This document shows positions 7,134 to 15,985 of a stretch of 64,000 bases of DNA, one piece after another. Below the pieces are notes generated by a model. It searched no databases, was not told the DNA's origin, and saw nothing but the letters and a program-made list of their open reading frames with translations. The stretch comes from an uncultured Clostridia bacterium (GTDB lineage: Bacteria > Bacillota > Clostridia > Christensenellales > Borkfalkiaceae), in assembly GCA_934247225.1 (NCBI GenBank), contig CAKQJE010000003.1, positions 82,400 to 146,399 on the forward strand. The letters are read 5' to 3'. The translations under genes and the position numbers were made by a program. The number at the start of each line of letters is the position of its first letter. The stretch's first letter is position 1.

Positions 7134-9152
7134 ATGAAGTGGTATAAAGGAATTTACAGAAGACAGCTTACGGATATGCATATCGCGGACGACGAAAACG
7201 AATACCTTTCGAAGTTCGACGCGGAAAAATATTTTGAATGTCTTAAAAAAGCGCACATACAAAGCCCGATGATTTATCTTCAATCGCACACGGGGCTTTG
7301 CAATTATCCGACGAAGACGGCAAAAACGCACGCGAAAATGACGGGCGAAAACAACGGCGTGAAAAAGCTTATCGACCTCTGCAAAAAGGACGGGCTTAAA
7401 GTCGTCGGATATTACAGCCTTATTTTCAACAACGTTGCGGCGGATATGCACCCCGAATGGGAAATGAGATATGCCGACGGCTCGACCTGGCGGGATAAAG
7501 GTCAGAGATACGGGCTGTGCTGCCCGAACAACGGGGAATACAGACAATTCGTTAAGGAAAACGTTAAGGAACTTGCCGATTATTTTGAGGGGTTGGACGG
7601 AATATTTTACGATATGCCGTATTGGGAAGTTCCGTGCAAATGCGAAGCTTGCAGGAAAAGATACAAAAAAGAAACGGGCGAAGATCTTCCCGAAAAGGAA
7701 GATTTTAACGACGAAAATTGGCTTTTATACGTTAAAAAACGCCAGGATTGGATGGTCGATTTCGTAAAGTACGTCAAAAACCTTTCGAAAAGCCTTATGC
7801 CGGAAACGACGGCGGAATTCAACTTCGCCGCGGTTATCGGCTGCGATTGGCTCGGCGGCTCCACGGAGGGCATAAACGCCGAATGCGAGTTTACGGGCGG
7901 GGATTTGTACGGCGACCTTTACAGCCATTCGTTTACCGCGAAATACTACTACGGTATAACGAAAAATCAACCGTTCGAATATATGACGTGCCGATGCAAC
8001 AGGAATTTAAGGGAACATACGATAACCAAACCGCAGGAAATGCTGAACGCGGAAATAATGCTTACCTGCGCTCACCACGGCGCAACGCTTAATATCGACG
8101 CGATAAATCCCGACGGCACGCTCGACGAAAGGGTGTACGAAAAAGTCGGCAAAGCGTTCGAAAAACAGATACCGTTCGAGAAATATATGGACAAAGGCGA
8201 GCTTTACGCGGATGTCGCGGTGTATTTCGACAGCAAAACGATGTTCGAAGAGCCGCAGGCGAAAACGTATAACAAGCTTTGCGCGATAAACGCCCACAAA
8301 ACGCTTGTGGAAAACCATATCGCGACGGCGGTTATCGCAAACGGCAGCCTTAAAAATCTCGATAAGTACAAAATGATAATCGCGCCGTGCTTGCAGGATT
8401 TCGACAACGCCGAACCGCTTAAACTTATCGATTACGTTAAAGGCGGCGGAACGCTTTATCTTTCGGGAAGAAGCGACTCTCGGCTTATGAAAGAGTTTTT
8501 CGGGGCGAAATTTCTCGGTTACACTTTCGGAAACAGCAAATTCCCGCATATTTATAAAGGCTATAACGAAGTTCAGGCGTATATCGCGCCCGAGGGAGAG
8601 TATAAGGAAATTTTCGGCGAGTTCAACGAAAAATATCCCTTGCCGATAACCTACAAATTGCCCGTTTACGAACTTATAGGCGGGGTAAAAGCAAAAATCG
8701 TTCTTCCTTACACCGACCCGGACGACAACACGAAGTTCGCTTCGATCCATTCCAATCCGCCCGCGAGAATAACCGATATCCCCGCGGTAGCCGAGGCGAA
8801 TTACGGGAAAGGCAAGGTTATCTGGGTTTCGGCTCCGATCGAAAACGACGAGAGGGCGAATTTCAAGGAGATTTTCAAAAAAATCGTTCTCGAAAACGTT
8901 AAACCGAAGTACGAAATAACCGCGAGCAAGCTTATCGAAAGCGTTATTTTCGAAGACAAAGGCGATGCGTATATAAATTTCGTAAACCTCGACCCGACTT
9001 TCGAAAAAATCGAAAGAACGGCGGAAATTTCCGCACCCGACGGGAAAAGAGTTAAAAAGCTTTCGGATAACAGAGTCATAAAGGCAAAAAACGGCAGAAT
9101 ATCGGTTAAAATCACCGATTTTGAAGCGATAAAAATAAAAATACACGATTAA
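7134..9152 (+). CDS. GHL6-type putative glycoside hydrolase with a GH42-like trimerisation region
   Basis: This 672-residue cytoplasmic protein has no signal peptide. Residues 1-330 look like a TIM barrel of the hypothetical glycosyl hydrolase 6 group: Gly-Tyr-Tyr-Ser-Leu near 88, a Gly-Ile-Phe-Tyr-Asp-Met-Pro strand near 160 with the candidate catalytic Asp, and a small Cys-x-Cys-x2-Cys cluster just after (Cys-Lys-Cys-Glu-Ala-Cys). Residues 360-590 resemble the Rossmann-like trimerisation domain of GH42 enzymes (Lys-Gly-Gly-Gly-Thr-Leu-Tyr-Leu-Ser-Gly near 440). A beta domain closes the protein. This layout is shared with alpha-fucosidase and beta-galactosidase-like enzymes, so it probably acts on imported oligosaccharides. 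Specificity is unknown. No convincing ribosome binding site precedes ATG 7134. Confidence 0.7.
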   Translation: MKWYKGIYRRQLTDMHIADDENEYLSKFDAEKYFECLKKAHIQSPMIYLQSHTGLCNYPTKTAKTHAKMTGENNGVKKLIDLCKKDGLKVVGYYSLIFNNVAADMHPEWEMRYADGSTWRDKGQRYGLCCPNNGEYRQFVKENVKELADYFEGLDGIFYDMPYWEVPCKCEACRKRYKKETGEDLPEKEDFNDENWLLYVKKRQDWMVDFVKYVKNLSKSLMPETTAEFNFAAVIGCDWLGGSTEGINAECEFTGGDLYGDLYSHSFTAKYYYGITKNQPFEYMTCRCNRNLREHTITKPQEMLNAEIMLTCAHHGATLNIDAINPDGTLDERVYEKVGKAFEKQIPFEKYMDKGELYADVAVYFDSKTMFEEPQAKTYNKLCAINAHKTLVENHIATAVIANGSLKNLDKYKMIIAPCLQDFDNAEPLKLIDYVKGGGTLYLSGRSDSRLMKEFFGAKFLGYTFGNSKFPHIYKGYNEVQAYIAPEGEYKEIFGEFNEKYPLPITYKLPVYELIGGVKAKIVLPYTDPDDNTKFASIHSNPPARITDIPAVAEANYGKGKVIWVSAPIENDERANFKEIFKKIVLENVKPKYEITASKLIESVIFEDKGDAYINFVNLDPTFEKIERTAEISAPDGKRVKKLSDNRVIKAKNGRISVKITDFEAIKIKIHD

Positions 9153-9173
9153 AAAAGTGTACAGGAGGTAAAT

Positions 9174-9746
9174 ATGAGAAAACTATTGGTTGCATTGCTC
9201 GTCGTAATCATCTCGGCGGCATTCATCGTCGGCTGCGGCGGCGGATCGAGCGATAAAGATTCGACGTCCGTTCCCCCGACTTCGACTTCGGAGACCCCGA
9301 CGGAATCGCCCGACGATAAGGTTTACGTAACGGTAACGTTCAGACAGGCAGGGCAGAGCGACGTCGTGAAAAAGGTGGAAAAAGGCACCGCGCTTACCGA
9401 CGTTCCTACTCCCGCTCCCGTTAAAGGCTACACCGTTAAATGGGATAAGGAAAGCTTTACCGCTATAAGCGAAAACACGATCGTGAACGCCGTTGCGACA
9501 GCCAACACTTACACGATAACTTTCGATTACGGCGATTCGGGCTTCGAAGGACCTCAGACGATGACGGTAACTTACGACGCGGATTTCAATATGCCCGTAA
9601 ATAAATCGACTTCGATTATTCTTAAAGGCGTTTCCTTTATAATCGCCGATACAAACGAAGCACTCGTCGCCGGAAAATATACGATAGACAAAAACATAAC
9701 CGTTAAAATCGTATACACCGAAAAAGAGCTTTTCGTCGAAGTTTAA
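9174..9746 (+). CDS. Small surface lipoprotein with InlB-type repeat
   Basis: This 190-residue lipoprotein has a hydrophobic signal ending in Ile-Val-Gly-Cys (Cys23) and a Ser/Thr/Pro-rich linker to about residue 48. Two beta-rich stretches follow, resembling Listeria InlB B-repeats: Val-Thr-Val-Thr-Phe-Arg-Gln-Ala near 51 and Tyr-Thr-Ile-Thr-Phe-Asp-Tyr near 106. The first stretch resembles the start of the lipoprotein encoded at 47343. An AGGAGG site precedes the ATG. It would sit outside the membrane as a binding or spacer protein. It lies between the GHL6 gene and the beta-mannosidase gene in the same direction. Confidence 0.7.
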   Translation: MRKLLVALLVVIISAAFIVGCGGGSSDKDSTSVPPTSTSETPTESPDDKVYVTVTFRQAGQSDVVKKVEKGTALTDVPTPAPVKGYTVKWDKESFTAISENTIVNAVATANTYTITFDYGDSGFEGPQTMTVTYDADFNMPVNKSTSIILKGVSFIIADTNEALVAGKYTIDKNITVKIVYTEKELFVEV

Positions 9747-9799
9747 GCGAAAAAATTCAAGCGAAAATTTTCAGGCGATAAACGATAAAATTATTATAA

Positions 9800-12187
9800 A
9801 TGTACGATTTAAACGGAAAATGGCGCATAAAAAGTAACACGTACGACGTTACGGGAGACGTTCCCGGGTCGGTTTACTCCGCGCTTTTAAACAGCAACCT
9901 GATTGAAAATCCTTATTATCGGGATAACGAAGCGAAAACCCTCGCTATAACCGACGAGGATTTCGCTTTCGAAAGAAAATTCGATTACGGCGGCGATTTT
10001 TCGTTGCCCGAGCTTGTGTGCGAGGGCATAGACACGATTTCGGAGATTTTCATAAACGGAAAACTTCTCGCGAAAACGAACGATATGCACAGAACCTATC
10101 GCTTCTTCGTTAAGGATTTTCTTAAAACGGGGGAGAACGAAATTAAGATCGTTTTTCCCTCTTACGACAAATTCATAAAGCAAAAACACGCCGAAAAACC
10201 GATAACGGTCGGCACGGGCGCGACGATGCTCGGCTTCTCGTATGTGAGAAAAGCAAGCTATATGAGCGGCTGGGATTGGGGTCCGATGCTCCCCGACGCG
10301 GGGATATGGAAGGATATCTATATTATAGATAACGCCGCGCCGAGATTAACCGATTTCAAGGTCTCGCAAAGGCATACGGACGGAAAAGTATTTATCACCG
10401 TCGAAGCCGAAACGAACGCTCAAACCGATACGAAAATCGAGCTTATCTCGCCGAACGGAGAAACCGTCGCAATACAAGGCGGTAAGGAAACGGAAGTTAA
10501 AAATCCGCTACTCTGGTGGCCGAGAGGTTACGGAAAGCAGAATTTATACACCGTTAAAATCTCGGTTTTGTCGGGCGGAAAGGTAGCGGACGAAAAGACG
10601 GCGAAAATAGGTCTCAGAACGCTTTTTATAAGCAGAGACAAGGACGATCACGGCGAAGAATTCTGCTATAAAGTCAACGGAATAAAGATCTTCGCTATGG
10701 GCGCCGATTATATCCCCGAGGACAACATTCTTTCAAGGCTTAACAAAGAGAGGACGAAAGAACTCATCGAAAAATGCAAGTTCGCGAACTTCAATTCGAT
10801 AAGAGTGTGGGGCGGCGGATTTTATCCGTTCGATTATTTCTTCGACCTTTGCGACGAAGCGGGCATAATCGTGTTTATGGATTTAATGTTCGCGTGCGCG
10901 TCCTATCCTTACGACAAGGAGTTTTACGACAATACGGAACGCGAAATCACGGATAATTTAAGGCGGATTCGTCACCACGCATGTATAGGCGTTATCTCGG
11001 GAAACAACGAGATAGAAGAGGAATGCGCCTGGTGGACGGACGAGGATAAAGAGGGTTATCTCAAATTTTTCGAGGATTTTATCCCGAAAATCGTCAAAAG
11101 AGAATGCCCGGATATATCTTTCGTGACTTCTTCGCCGTCGACTCACGGCGGATTTAAAGAGCCGCAAAGCGAAAAAGGCGGAGACAATCATTATTGGGCG
11201 GTGTGGCACGGAAATCTGCCGTTTACCGAATACAGAAATCATTATTTCAGATTTCTGAGCGAATTCGGTTTTCAGTCCTTCCCGTGCAACAAGACGATAG
11301 AGGAATTCACCCTTCCCGAGGACAGAAATCCTTTCAGCCGCATAATGGAACTTCATCAGAGAAGCCCGTTTGCGAACGGAAAGATTTTAAGCTATCTTTC
11401 GCAAACGTACCTTTATCCGTACGATTTCGAAAATGTGATTTACGCTTCTCAGCTTCTTCAAGCCGAAGCTATCAAATACGGCGTGGAACATATGCGAAGA
11501 AACCGCGGGGTGTGTATGGGCGCTTTGTATTGGCAGCTTAACGATTGCTGGCCGGTTGCGAGCTGGTCGAGTATCGACGGCAGCGGCAGGCTCAAAGCTC
11601 TGCATTACGAAGCAAAAAGATTTTACGAACCCGTGCATATATCCTGTCTCGATACGGGCGAATACACGACGAGAAAGGAGATTTCGGACGAACGCTGTTT
11701 CGGTTACGAGACAAAAGCCAAGCTTTATATAACAAACGACACGTTAGAACGCGTAGAGGGCGAAATAAAATGGCGGCTCATGACAAAAGGCGGCGAGGTT
11801 CTTGAAAGCGGAAAACAATCGGTAACCGTCGAACCGCTGTCCGTTCTGGCTATGGAAGAACTCGATTTTAATAAAACGGACGTCAGGAACAATTATTTCT
11901 CGTTCTCGCTCGAAGTAAACGGAAAAGTTATATCGGGCGGAATAACGCTTTTCACCAAACCCAAGCATTTCGATTTTTCCGATCCGAAACCGAAATTGAA
12001 AGTCGAGGGCGACGAAATAACGGTTACGACCGAAAGCATGGCGAAATACGTTTATATTTACAATGAAAACGAAGACCTTGTTTTATCGGATAATTATTTC
12101 GATATGGACAGGGGCGAACGGAAAGTGAAAATTCTTTCGGGCAAGCCCGAAGGGTTGAAAGTTAAAACGGTTTACGATATAAGATAA
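9800..12187 (+). CDS. GH2 beta-mannosidase, copy 1
   Basis: This 795-residue enzyme has no signal peptide. The order is a jelly-roll sugar-binding domain (about 1-170), an Ig-like domain ending in Trp-Trp-Pro-Arg-Gly-Tyr-Gly (about 235), a TIM barrel with Ile-Arg-Val-Trp-Gly-Gly-Gly (about 333), and C-terminal beta domains. Gly-Asn-Asn-Glu places the acid/base at Glu404, and Ser-Glu-Phe-Gly-Phe-Gln places the nucleophile at Glu488. Both motifs are intact and typical of the beta-mannosidase branch of GH2, which removes terminal beta-mannose from short oligosaccharides in the cytoplasm. No Shine-Dalgarno sequence is visible before ATG 9800, only an A/T-rich stretch. A promoter for the next unit lies inside its 3' end. 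Confidence 0.9.
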   Translation: MYDLNGKWRIKSNTYDVTGDVPGSVYSALLNSNLIENPYYRDNEAKTLAITDEDFAFERKFDYGGDFSLPELVCEGIDTISEIFINGKLLAKTNDMHRTYRFFVKDFLKTGENEIKIVFPSYDKFIKQKHAEKPITVGTGATMLGFSYVRKASYMSGWDWGPMLPDAGIWKDIYIIDNAAPRLTDFKVSQRHTDGKVFITVEAETNAQTDTKIELISPNGETVAIQGGKETEVKNPLLWWPRGYGKQNLYTVKISVLSGGKVADEKTAKIGLRTLFISRDKDDHGEEFCYKVNGIKIFAMGADYIPEDNILSRLNKERTKELIEKCKFANFNSIRVWGGGFYPFDYFFDLCDEAGIIVFMDLMFACASYPYDKEFYDNTEREITDNLRRIRHHACIGVISGNNEIEEECAWWTDEDKEGYLKFFEDFIPKIVKRECPDISFVTSSPSTHGGFKEPQSEKGGDNHYWAVWHGNLPFTEYRNHYFRFLSEFGFQSFPCNKTIEEFTLPEDRNPFSRIMELHQRSPFANGKILSYLSQTYLYPYDFENVIYASQLLQAEAIKYGVEHMRRNRGVCMGALYWQLNDCWPVASWSSIDGSGRLKALHYEAKRFYEPVHISCLDTGEYTTRKEISDERCFGYETKAKLYITNDTLERVEGEIKWRLMTKGGEVLESGKQSVTVEPLSVLAMEELDFNKTDVRNNYFSFSLEVNGKVISGGITLFTKPKHFDFSDPKPKLKVEGDEITVTTESMAKYVYIYNENEDLVLSDNYFDMDRGERKVKILSGKPEGLKVKTVYDIR
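12155..12183 (+). promoter_or_regulatory. Promoter of transport cassette 1, inside the 3' end of the mannosidase gene
   Basis: TTGAAA (12155-12160), a 17-base spacer, then TATAAG (12178-12183). The predicted start near 12190 is about 12 bases before the structured leader at 12202, almost the same geometry as cassette 2. Confidence 0.6.
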
Positions 12188-12201
12188 TCGTAAAAAAAAT
12201 C

Positions 12202-12260
12202 GAAGAGGTACCTCTTTTTGCTTATTTCATAAGCAAAAAGAAACTCTTAACAGGGAAAAA
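12202..12260 (+). promoter_or_regulatory. Structured 5' leader element, copy 1
   Basis: The order is AAGAGG-TA-CCTCTT, an 11-bp hairpin (TTTTTGCTTAT, loop TTC, complementary arm), then ACTCTTAAC followed by GGG and an A-run. The copy at 32866-32917 has the same framing sequences and the same TTC loop, but a stem of different sequence that still pairs, so the stem covaries. The AAGAG arm can pair either with the adjacent CTCTT or with the CTCTT of the distal ACTCTTAAC, giving two exclusive folds. No T-run follows the hairpin, so it is not an intrinsic terminator. It precedes the 12340 gene by 80 bases. I do not recognise it as a known riboswitch class. Confidence 0.7.
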
Positions 12261-12339
12261 ATAATCCGCGCCGTTAAAAAACATCCCCGAAAAATCGGGC
12301 GGAAACGGCGGGGAAACAAAAATAAGGAGGCAAATTGAT

Positions 12340-15300
12340 ATGTCAAAAAGGAAGATTTTAGTTGCCGCTATGTCGGCGGCTATGATTTTGAGCGTAGCGC
12401 TCGGCGTGGGAGTCGCGAACGCCTCGAACGAGGTTACGCTCGGCGATAACGATTACGCGTTGTCGGAAGCTTTCGACGTGCGCCTTTCCTATAACGGGGA
12501 AGGACAGCTTAACGCCGCGAAAAACGGACTGAGAGCCAAAGCGAAAATTTCCGCGGAAGACTATGCGGAGCTTAACAAGCAGGCAAACGAAACCACCGTT
12601 ATAAAGTACGGAATTTTAGTCGCTCCGACGGAATATGTAACCGAACACGCCTTAACGGCGGAAAACGTTTTCGGCGAAAACAGAGTTTACGCGACTAACG
12701 CGGCGGAAGAAGCCGAAGACAGGGAAAACAACAGACCCACGAAGAGAATAGAATGCGCCGAGGAAGCCGAGCTTACGGCGGGCGAAGACGGGTACTATCT
12801 GTACTGCGTTCTTTCCGATTTAAGCGGAGAAGCCGTTATGCGCAGTTACACCGCCAAGGCTTACACCGTTAAGTACACTATCGGCGATTACGGAATAATT
12901 TCCGCCGCCGAATACGCTTTTAAGGACGGCGAAAAGGAAATAAACCCCGTTTATGCCGTTCAGAAAGCTATCGAAGCGGGCAAAGTCGACGATTACGACG
13001 AAGATCTTATTTCGGCTTATATCAGCGGCAGATATCAGAAAATAACCGTTGAATACGTCGTTTCTTACGACGGCGCGGATCCTTCCACGGTAAGCAACGA
13101 ATACGATTTCGCGGTAGGTTCGACCGTTACGAAAGACGACGTTCTCAAAAAACTCACCGGCGTAGATCCTTCGGCTTACGATATGACAACCGATTTCGTT
13201 TCGCAGAAGATTTATGCGGGCGAAAATAAGAAGATATCGTTCGCGTTCAGCCCGAAGAAAGCCGAGTCCACGGCGGCGGCGATAGGTTTGTATCTTGCGG
13301 GCGAGGACAGCGTTGAAATCAAGGCAAGCACGCTTACCTGCAAAGGTCACGATAACGTAGCTTATTCCCTTTTCCGCGACGGCACCGTCGTTATAAACGG
13401 CGAAAGCGGCAAGGAAGTCTTAGGCAAAGTGGATTTTGCCGCGAAGAAATTCGTTATGGGCGAAAAGACTTTACCGCAGGCCGTTGAACTCGACGAAGAA
13501 ATTTATGCTTCGGTTGCGGGATATTACCTTGAAGGCAACAAGATAGTCAAGCTTAACGCCGACGGCACGGGCGTTTACGATTTGCTCGGCGACGGCGCAA
13601 ACATTAAATATTTGCTTACTTACGACGAGACAAGCGGCAGATACGTTGCGGCTTTCTCTAACGCTCTCGTTAAAACGCTTACGCTCGGAAGCACGGCGGA
13701 AATAGCCGATTTCACGGCTGTTAAGCTCGGAAGCGAAGCAGAATACAACAACATTGCAAACTATTACCGCTGCACAACCGAGGGTGATAATCTCGATAAG
13801 ATTTACAGACTGAACGTTGACGGAACCATAATAGAAAACGGCGCGCAGGTCGGAGCGTTCGTTCTTCTGGATAACGGAACGATAAGCGCGAATATCGGCG
13901 GAAACGTTTATTCGGCAACGGTAGCGAATAAGAACTACAAATTCGGTCTTACGATAAAAGAGCTTTCCTTAAAAGATTCGGCGAATTCCGTTGCAATGAG
14001 TCTGAGAACCGAAAGCATTCAGGATTATGACGTGCTTTATAAAAACGCCAATAACCTTTTCGGCTATGAGCAGTTGGTATTTGACGGAAAAGAAACGGAA
14101 GCGGACGCAAAAGGCAAACCTACAACGAATGACGGAGTTCCGAGATTATGGTTGACGAACGAAGCGAGCAAAGTCGATGATTTAAAAGAGGCAGCAACCT
14201 GCGACGGTCAGCCGCTTTGGAAAAATGCAAATTACGGTTTGTCCGGTTGGGGAAATGTTCTGCATTTAAGTCAAAGATATTTATCGTACTATTTAGAGCC
14301 TTTATCTCCTACGACAGGTATCGTCCATTTTAATTTATATTCGTATAACCCTGATAACCTGTTTTCAACCAATAAAGACGTAGGCTACGAAATCGACGAT
14401 CAGTATCAGCTTCATATCGATATGACCGATTACGATCCGCACGGACTCGGCAATTGCGGTCAGTTCCAAAAAGTTGTTGCGGATATAAGCGGAAACACAT
14501 ATGGCAACTTTGACATTGCAAAGAATATTTACAATATATTCGGAAGCGAAGAGGGAACGTATTATTTCCGCACTGATTACAGAGTCGCAGGTGCTACTAC
14601 GAGTGCGGGGAGTTTAAGATTGTACAATTTCCACACTGAGATCGAGTCCTTGAAAGACGAGTGGTATACTTGCGAGTTCTGGGGAACAGCAGGTGCATAC
14701 ATTCAGGCGGGATTCGAGAGAACTACGATTGCTTATAAAATAGATTATTTTGATTATTTGAAAAATGTAGGCAAACTTACAATCGGATGGGCGAACGGTA
14801 CCAGAAAACAATATACGATAGGTATCGTGAACGGAAACAAGTTTATCGATATGAGAGTTAATTCTATTGCCGGTTACAACGCTTTCGATAACGTTAAGGT
14901 GTCCGTTTCGGAAAACGCCGCTCGCGATATAGCCGCAATCGAATATGCGATATCTACCGCGAACAAAACTTTCGTAAACGCAGGCTCGACCACCGAAACT
15001 ACGGTAGACACGAGAACGATTTACGAAAAAATCGCCGGAACTTACAAAACGGGTTCTTACTACAACGAAACCGATAACTGGTGGTGGGGCATAGGCTTAA
15101 CGCTTAACGCGGACGGTACGATGGTTATGACTCACGAGCCGTCTAAGCCAGGCACTTACGAAATAAGAGAAATAAGCGATACGTTTGGCGAAATCATTAT
15201 CGATTGCCCGTATCCTATCGTTGCGAGAGGCGGAGTCGTTCATACCGGTTACTACGCGCTTATAGACGGTCAGTATGTTTTACGTCTTACCAACTGCGCA

Positions 15301-15903
15301 ATGAACTGCGCTAAATGGGCGTTCTGGGATTTCGCTCCCGCAGGTTGCACATTCACGACTTGGAGCGTGTTCGACGAGCTTGTCGGCGAAGGAACTTCTT
15401 ACACCGACGGAAACGCAACGCTTACGCTTAATAAATTAGGAGCTAAACCGGACGAAAGCAAAGAAGATTATACAGGCGCGAAATTCACCCTTACCGACGG
15501 CGACGTTACGATAAGCGGCAACTACGACCTTGTTCCCACGGCTCACGGCGCGGGCAAGTTGTTTATGGATATCACGACCGAACCCGAAGCGAGCAGATAT
15601 ATAATCGGCGATTATAAGCTTATCGGCGGAAATTACGTTCTCGTGTTCACGATAAACACGGCGACCCTTTCCAAAACTTATATGATGAGCGTCGGAAGCT
15701 TAAACGGCGTTTACGATCAGGTTAGAGGAACTTATTTCGGCGCGGAGACGATCGAATTCACGAGCGCGGCGGAAGTTAATTTCTCGTCCATAACCGCGGG
15801 TACGATTTCCGAAAACGGAATAACGGCAGACTTCGTTATCGAAAACGGAAGAATCAAGATAACTTACACTAAAAACGGTCTTGATTTCGTTGCGATAAAA
15901 TAA
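12340..15903 (+). CDS. Large secreted beta-rich protein with lipocalin-like repeats
   Basis: This 1187-residue protein has a cleavable signal peptide ending near Ala-Asn-Ala (residues 26-28) and no lipobox or sortase signal, so it is probably secreted or loosely surface-bound. It contains several short modules that share a pattern of Tyr-Tyr then an Asp-Gly-Thr turn within beta strands (near 391, 465 and 910); I read them as lipocalin-like or sugar-binding repeats. The centre (about residues 560-850) is unlike the flanks and has more A/T-rich codon use. I do not recognise a catalytic domain. It is first in cassette 1, after the structured leader, with AGGAGG before ATG 12340, and is followed by the sugar importer. 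A glycan-binding role is inferred only from context. Confidence 0.6.
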   Translation: MSKRKILVAAMSAAMILSVALGVGVANASNEVTLGDNDYALSEAFDVRLSYNGEGQLNAAKNGLRAKAKISAEDYAELNKQANETTVIKYGILVAPTEYVTEHALTAENVFGENRVYATNAAEEAEDRENNRPTKRIECAEEAELTAGEDGYYLYCVLSDLSGEAVMRSYTAKAYTVKYTIGDYGIISAAEYAFKDGEKEINPVYAVQKAIEAGKVDDYDEDLISAYISGRYQKITVEYVVSYDGADPSTVSNEYDFAVGSTVTKDDVLKKLTGVDPSAYDMTTDFVSQKIYAGENKKISFAFSPKKAESTAAAIGLYLAGEDSVEIKASTLTCKGHDNVAYSLFRDGTVVINGESGKEVLGKVDFAAKKFVMGEKTLPQAVELDEEIYASVAGYYLEGNKIVKLNADGTGVYDLLGDGANIKYLLTYDETSGRYVAAFSNALVKTLTLGSTAEIADFTAVKLGSEAEYNNIANYYRCTTEGDNLDKIYRLNVDGTIIENGAQVGAFVLLDNGTISANIGGNVYSATVANKNYKFGLTIKELSLKDSANSVAMSLRTESIQDYDVLYKNANNLFGYEQLVFDGKETEADAKGKPTTNDGVPRLWLTNEASKVDDLKEAATCDGQPLWKNANYGLSGWGNVLHLSQRYLSYYLEPLSPTTGIVHFNLYSYNPDNLFSTNKDVGYEIDDQYQLHIDMTDYDPHGLGNCGQFQKVVADISGNTYGNFDIAKNIYNIFGSEEGTYYFRTDYRVAGATTSAGSLRLYNFHTEIESLKDEWYTCEFWGTAGAYIQAGFERTTIAYKIDYFDYLKNVGKLTIGWANGTRKQYTIGIVNGNKFIDMRVNSIAGYNAFDNVKVSVSENAARDIAAIEYAISTANKTFVNAGSTTETTVDTRTIYEKIAGTYKTGSYYNETDNWWWGIGLTLNADGTMVMTHEPSKPGTYEIREISDTFGEIIIDCPYPIVARGGVVHTGYYALIDGQYVLRLTNCAMNCAKWAFWDFAPAGCTFTTWSVFDELVGEGTSYTDGNATLTLNKLGAKPDESKEDYTGAKFTLTDGDVTISGNYDLVPTAHGAGKLFMDITTEPEASRYIIGDYKLIGGNYVLVFTINTATLSKTYMMSVGSLNGVYDQVRGTYFGAETIEFTSAAEVNFSSITAGTISENGITADFVIENGRIKITYTKNGLDFVAIK

Positions 15904-15914
15904 AACGAAAAAAT

Positions 15915-15950
15915 CTTTACCGCCTTGTATTTTCGTGCAGGGCGGTAAAG
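15915..15950 (+). promoter_or_regulatory. Intercistronic hairpin before the binding-protein gene
   Basis: CTTTACCGCC and GGCGGTAAAG form a perfect 10-bp stem around a 16-base loop in the 82-bp gap. No T-run follows, so mRNA processing or 5' protection of the downstream segment is more likely than termination. Confidence 0.55.
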
Positions 15951-15985
15951 AAATCAAAAAGAAAAAAATTTAAAAGAGGTACTAT

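Noticed and set aside
8007..9146. Long open frame of 379 codons antisense to the GHL6 gene
   Set aside because: It is a shadow of a codon-biased gene; composition is Arg/Phe-rich without any recognisable domain, and the sense frame is clearly coding.
12202..12260. Leader hairpin considered as an intrinsic terminator or a known riboswitch
   Set aside because: No T-run follows the stem, and the conserved words match no riboswitch consensus that I know.
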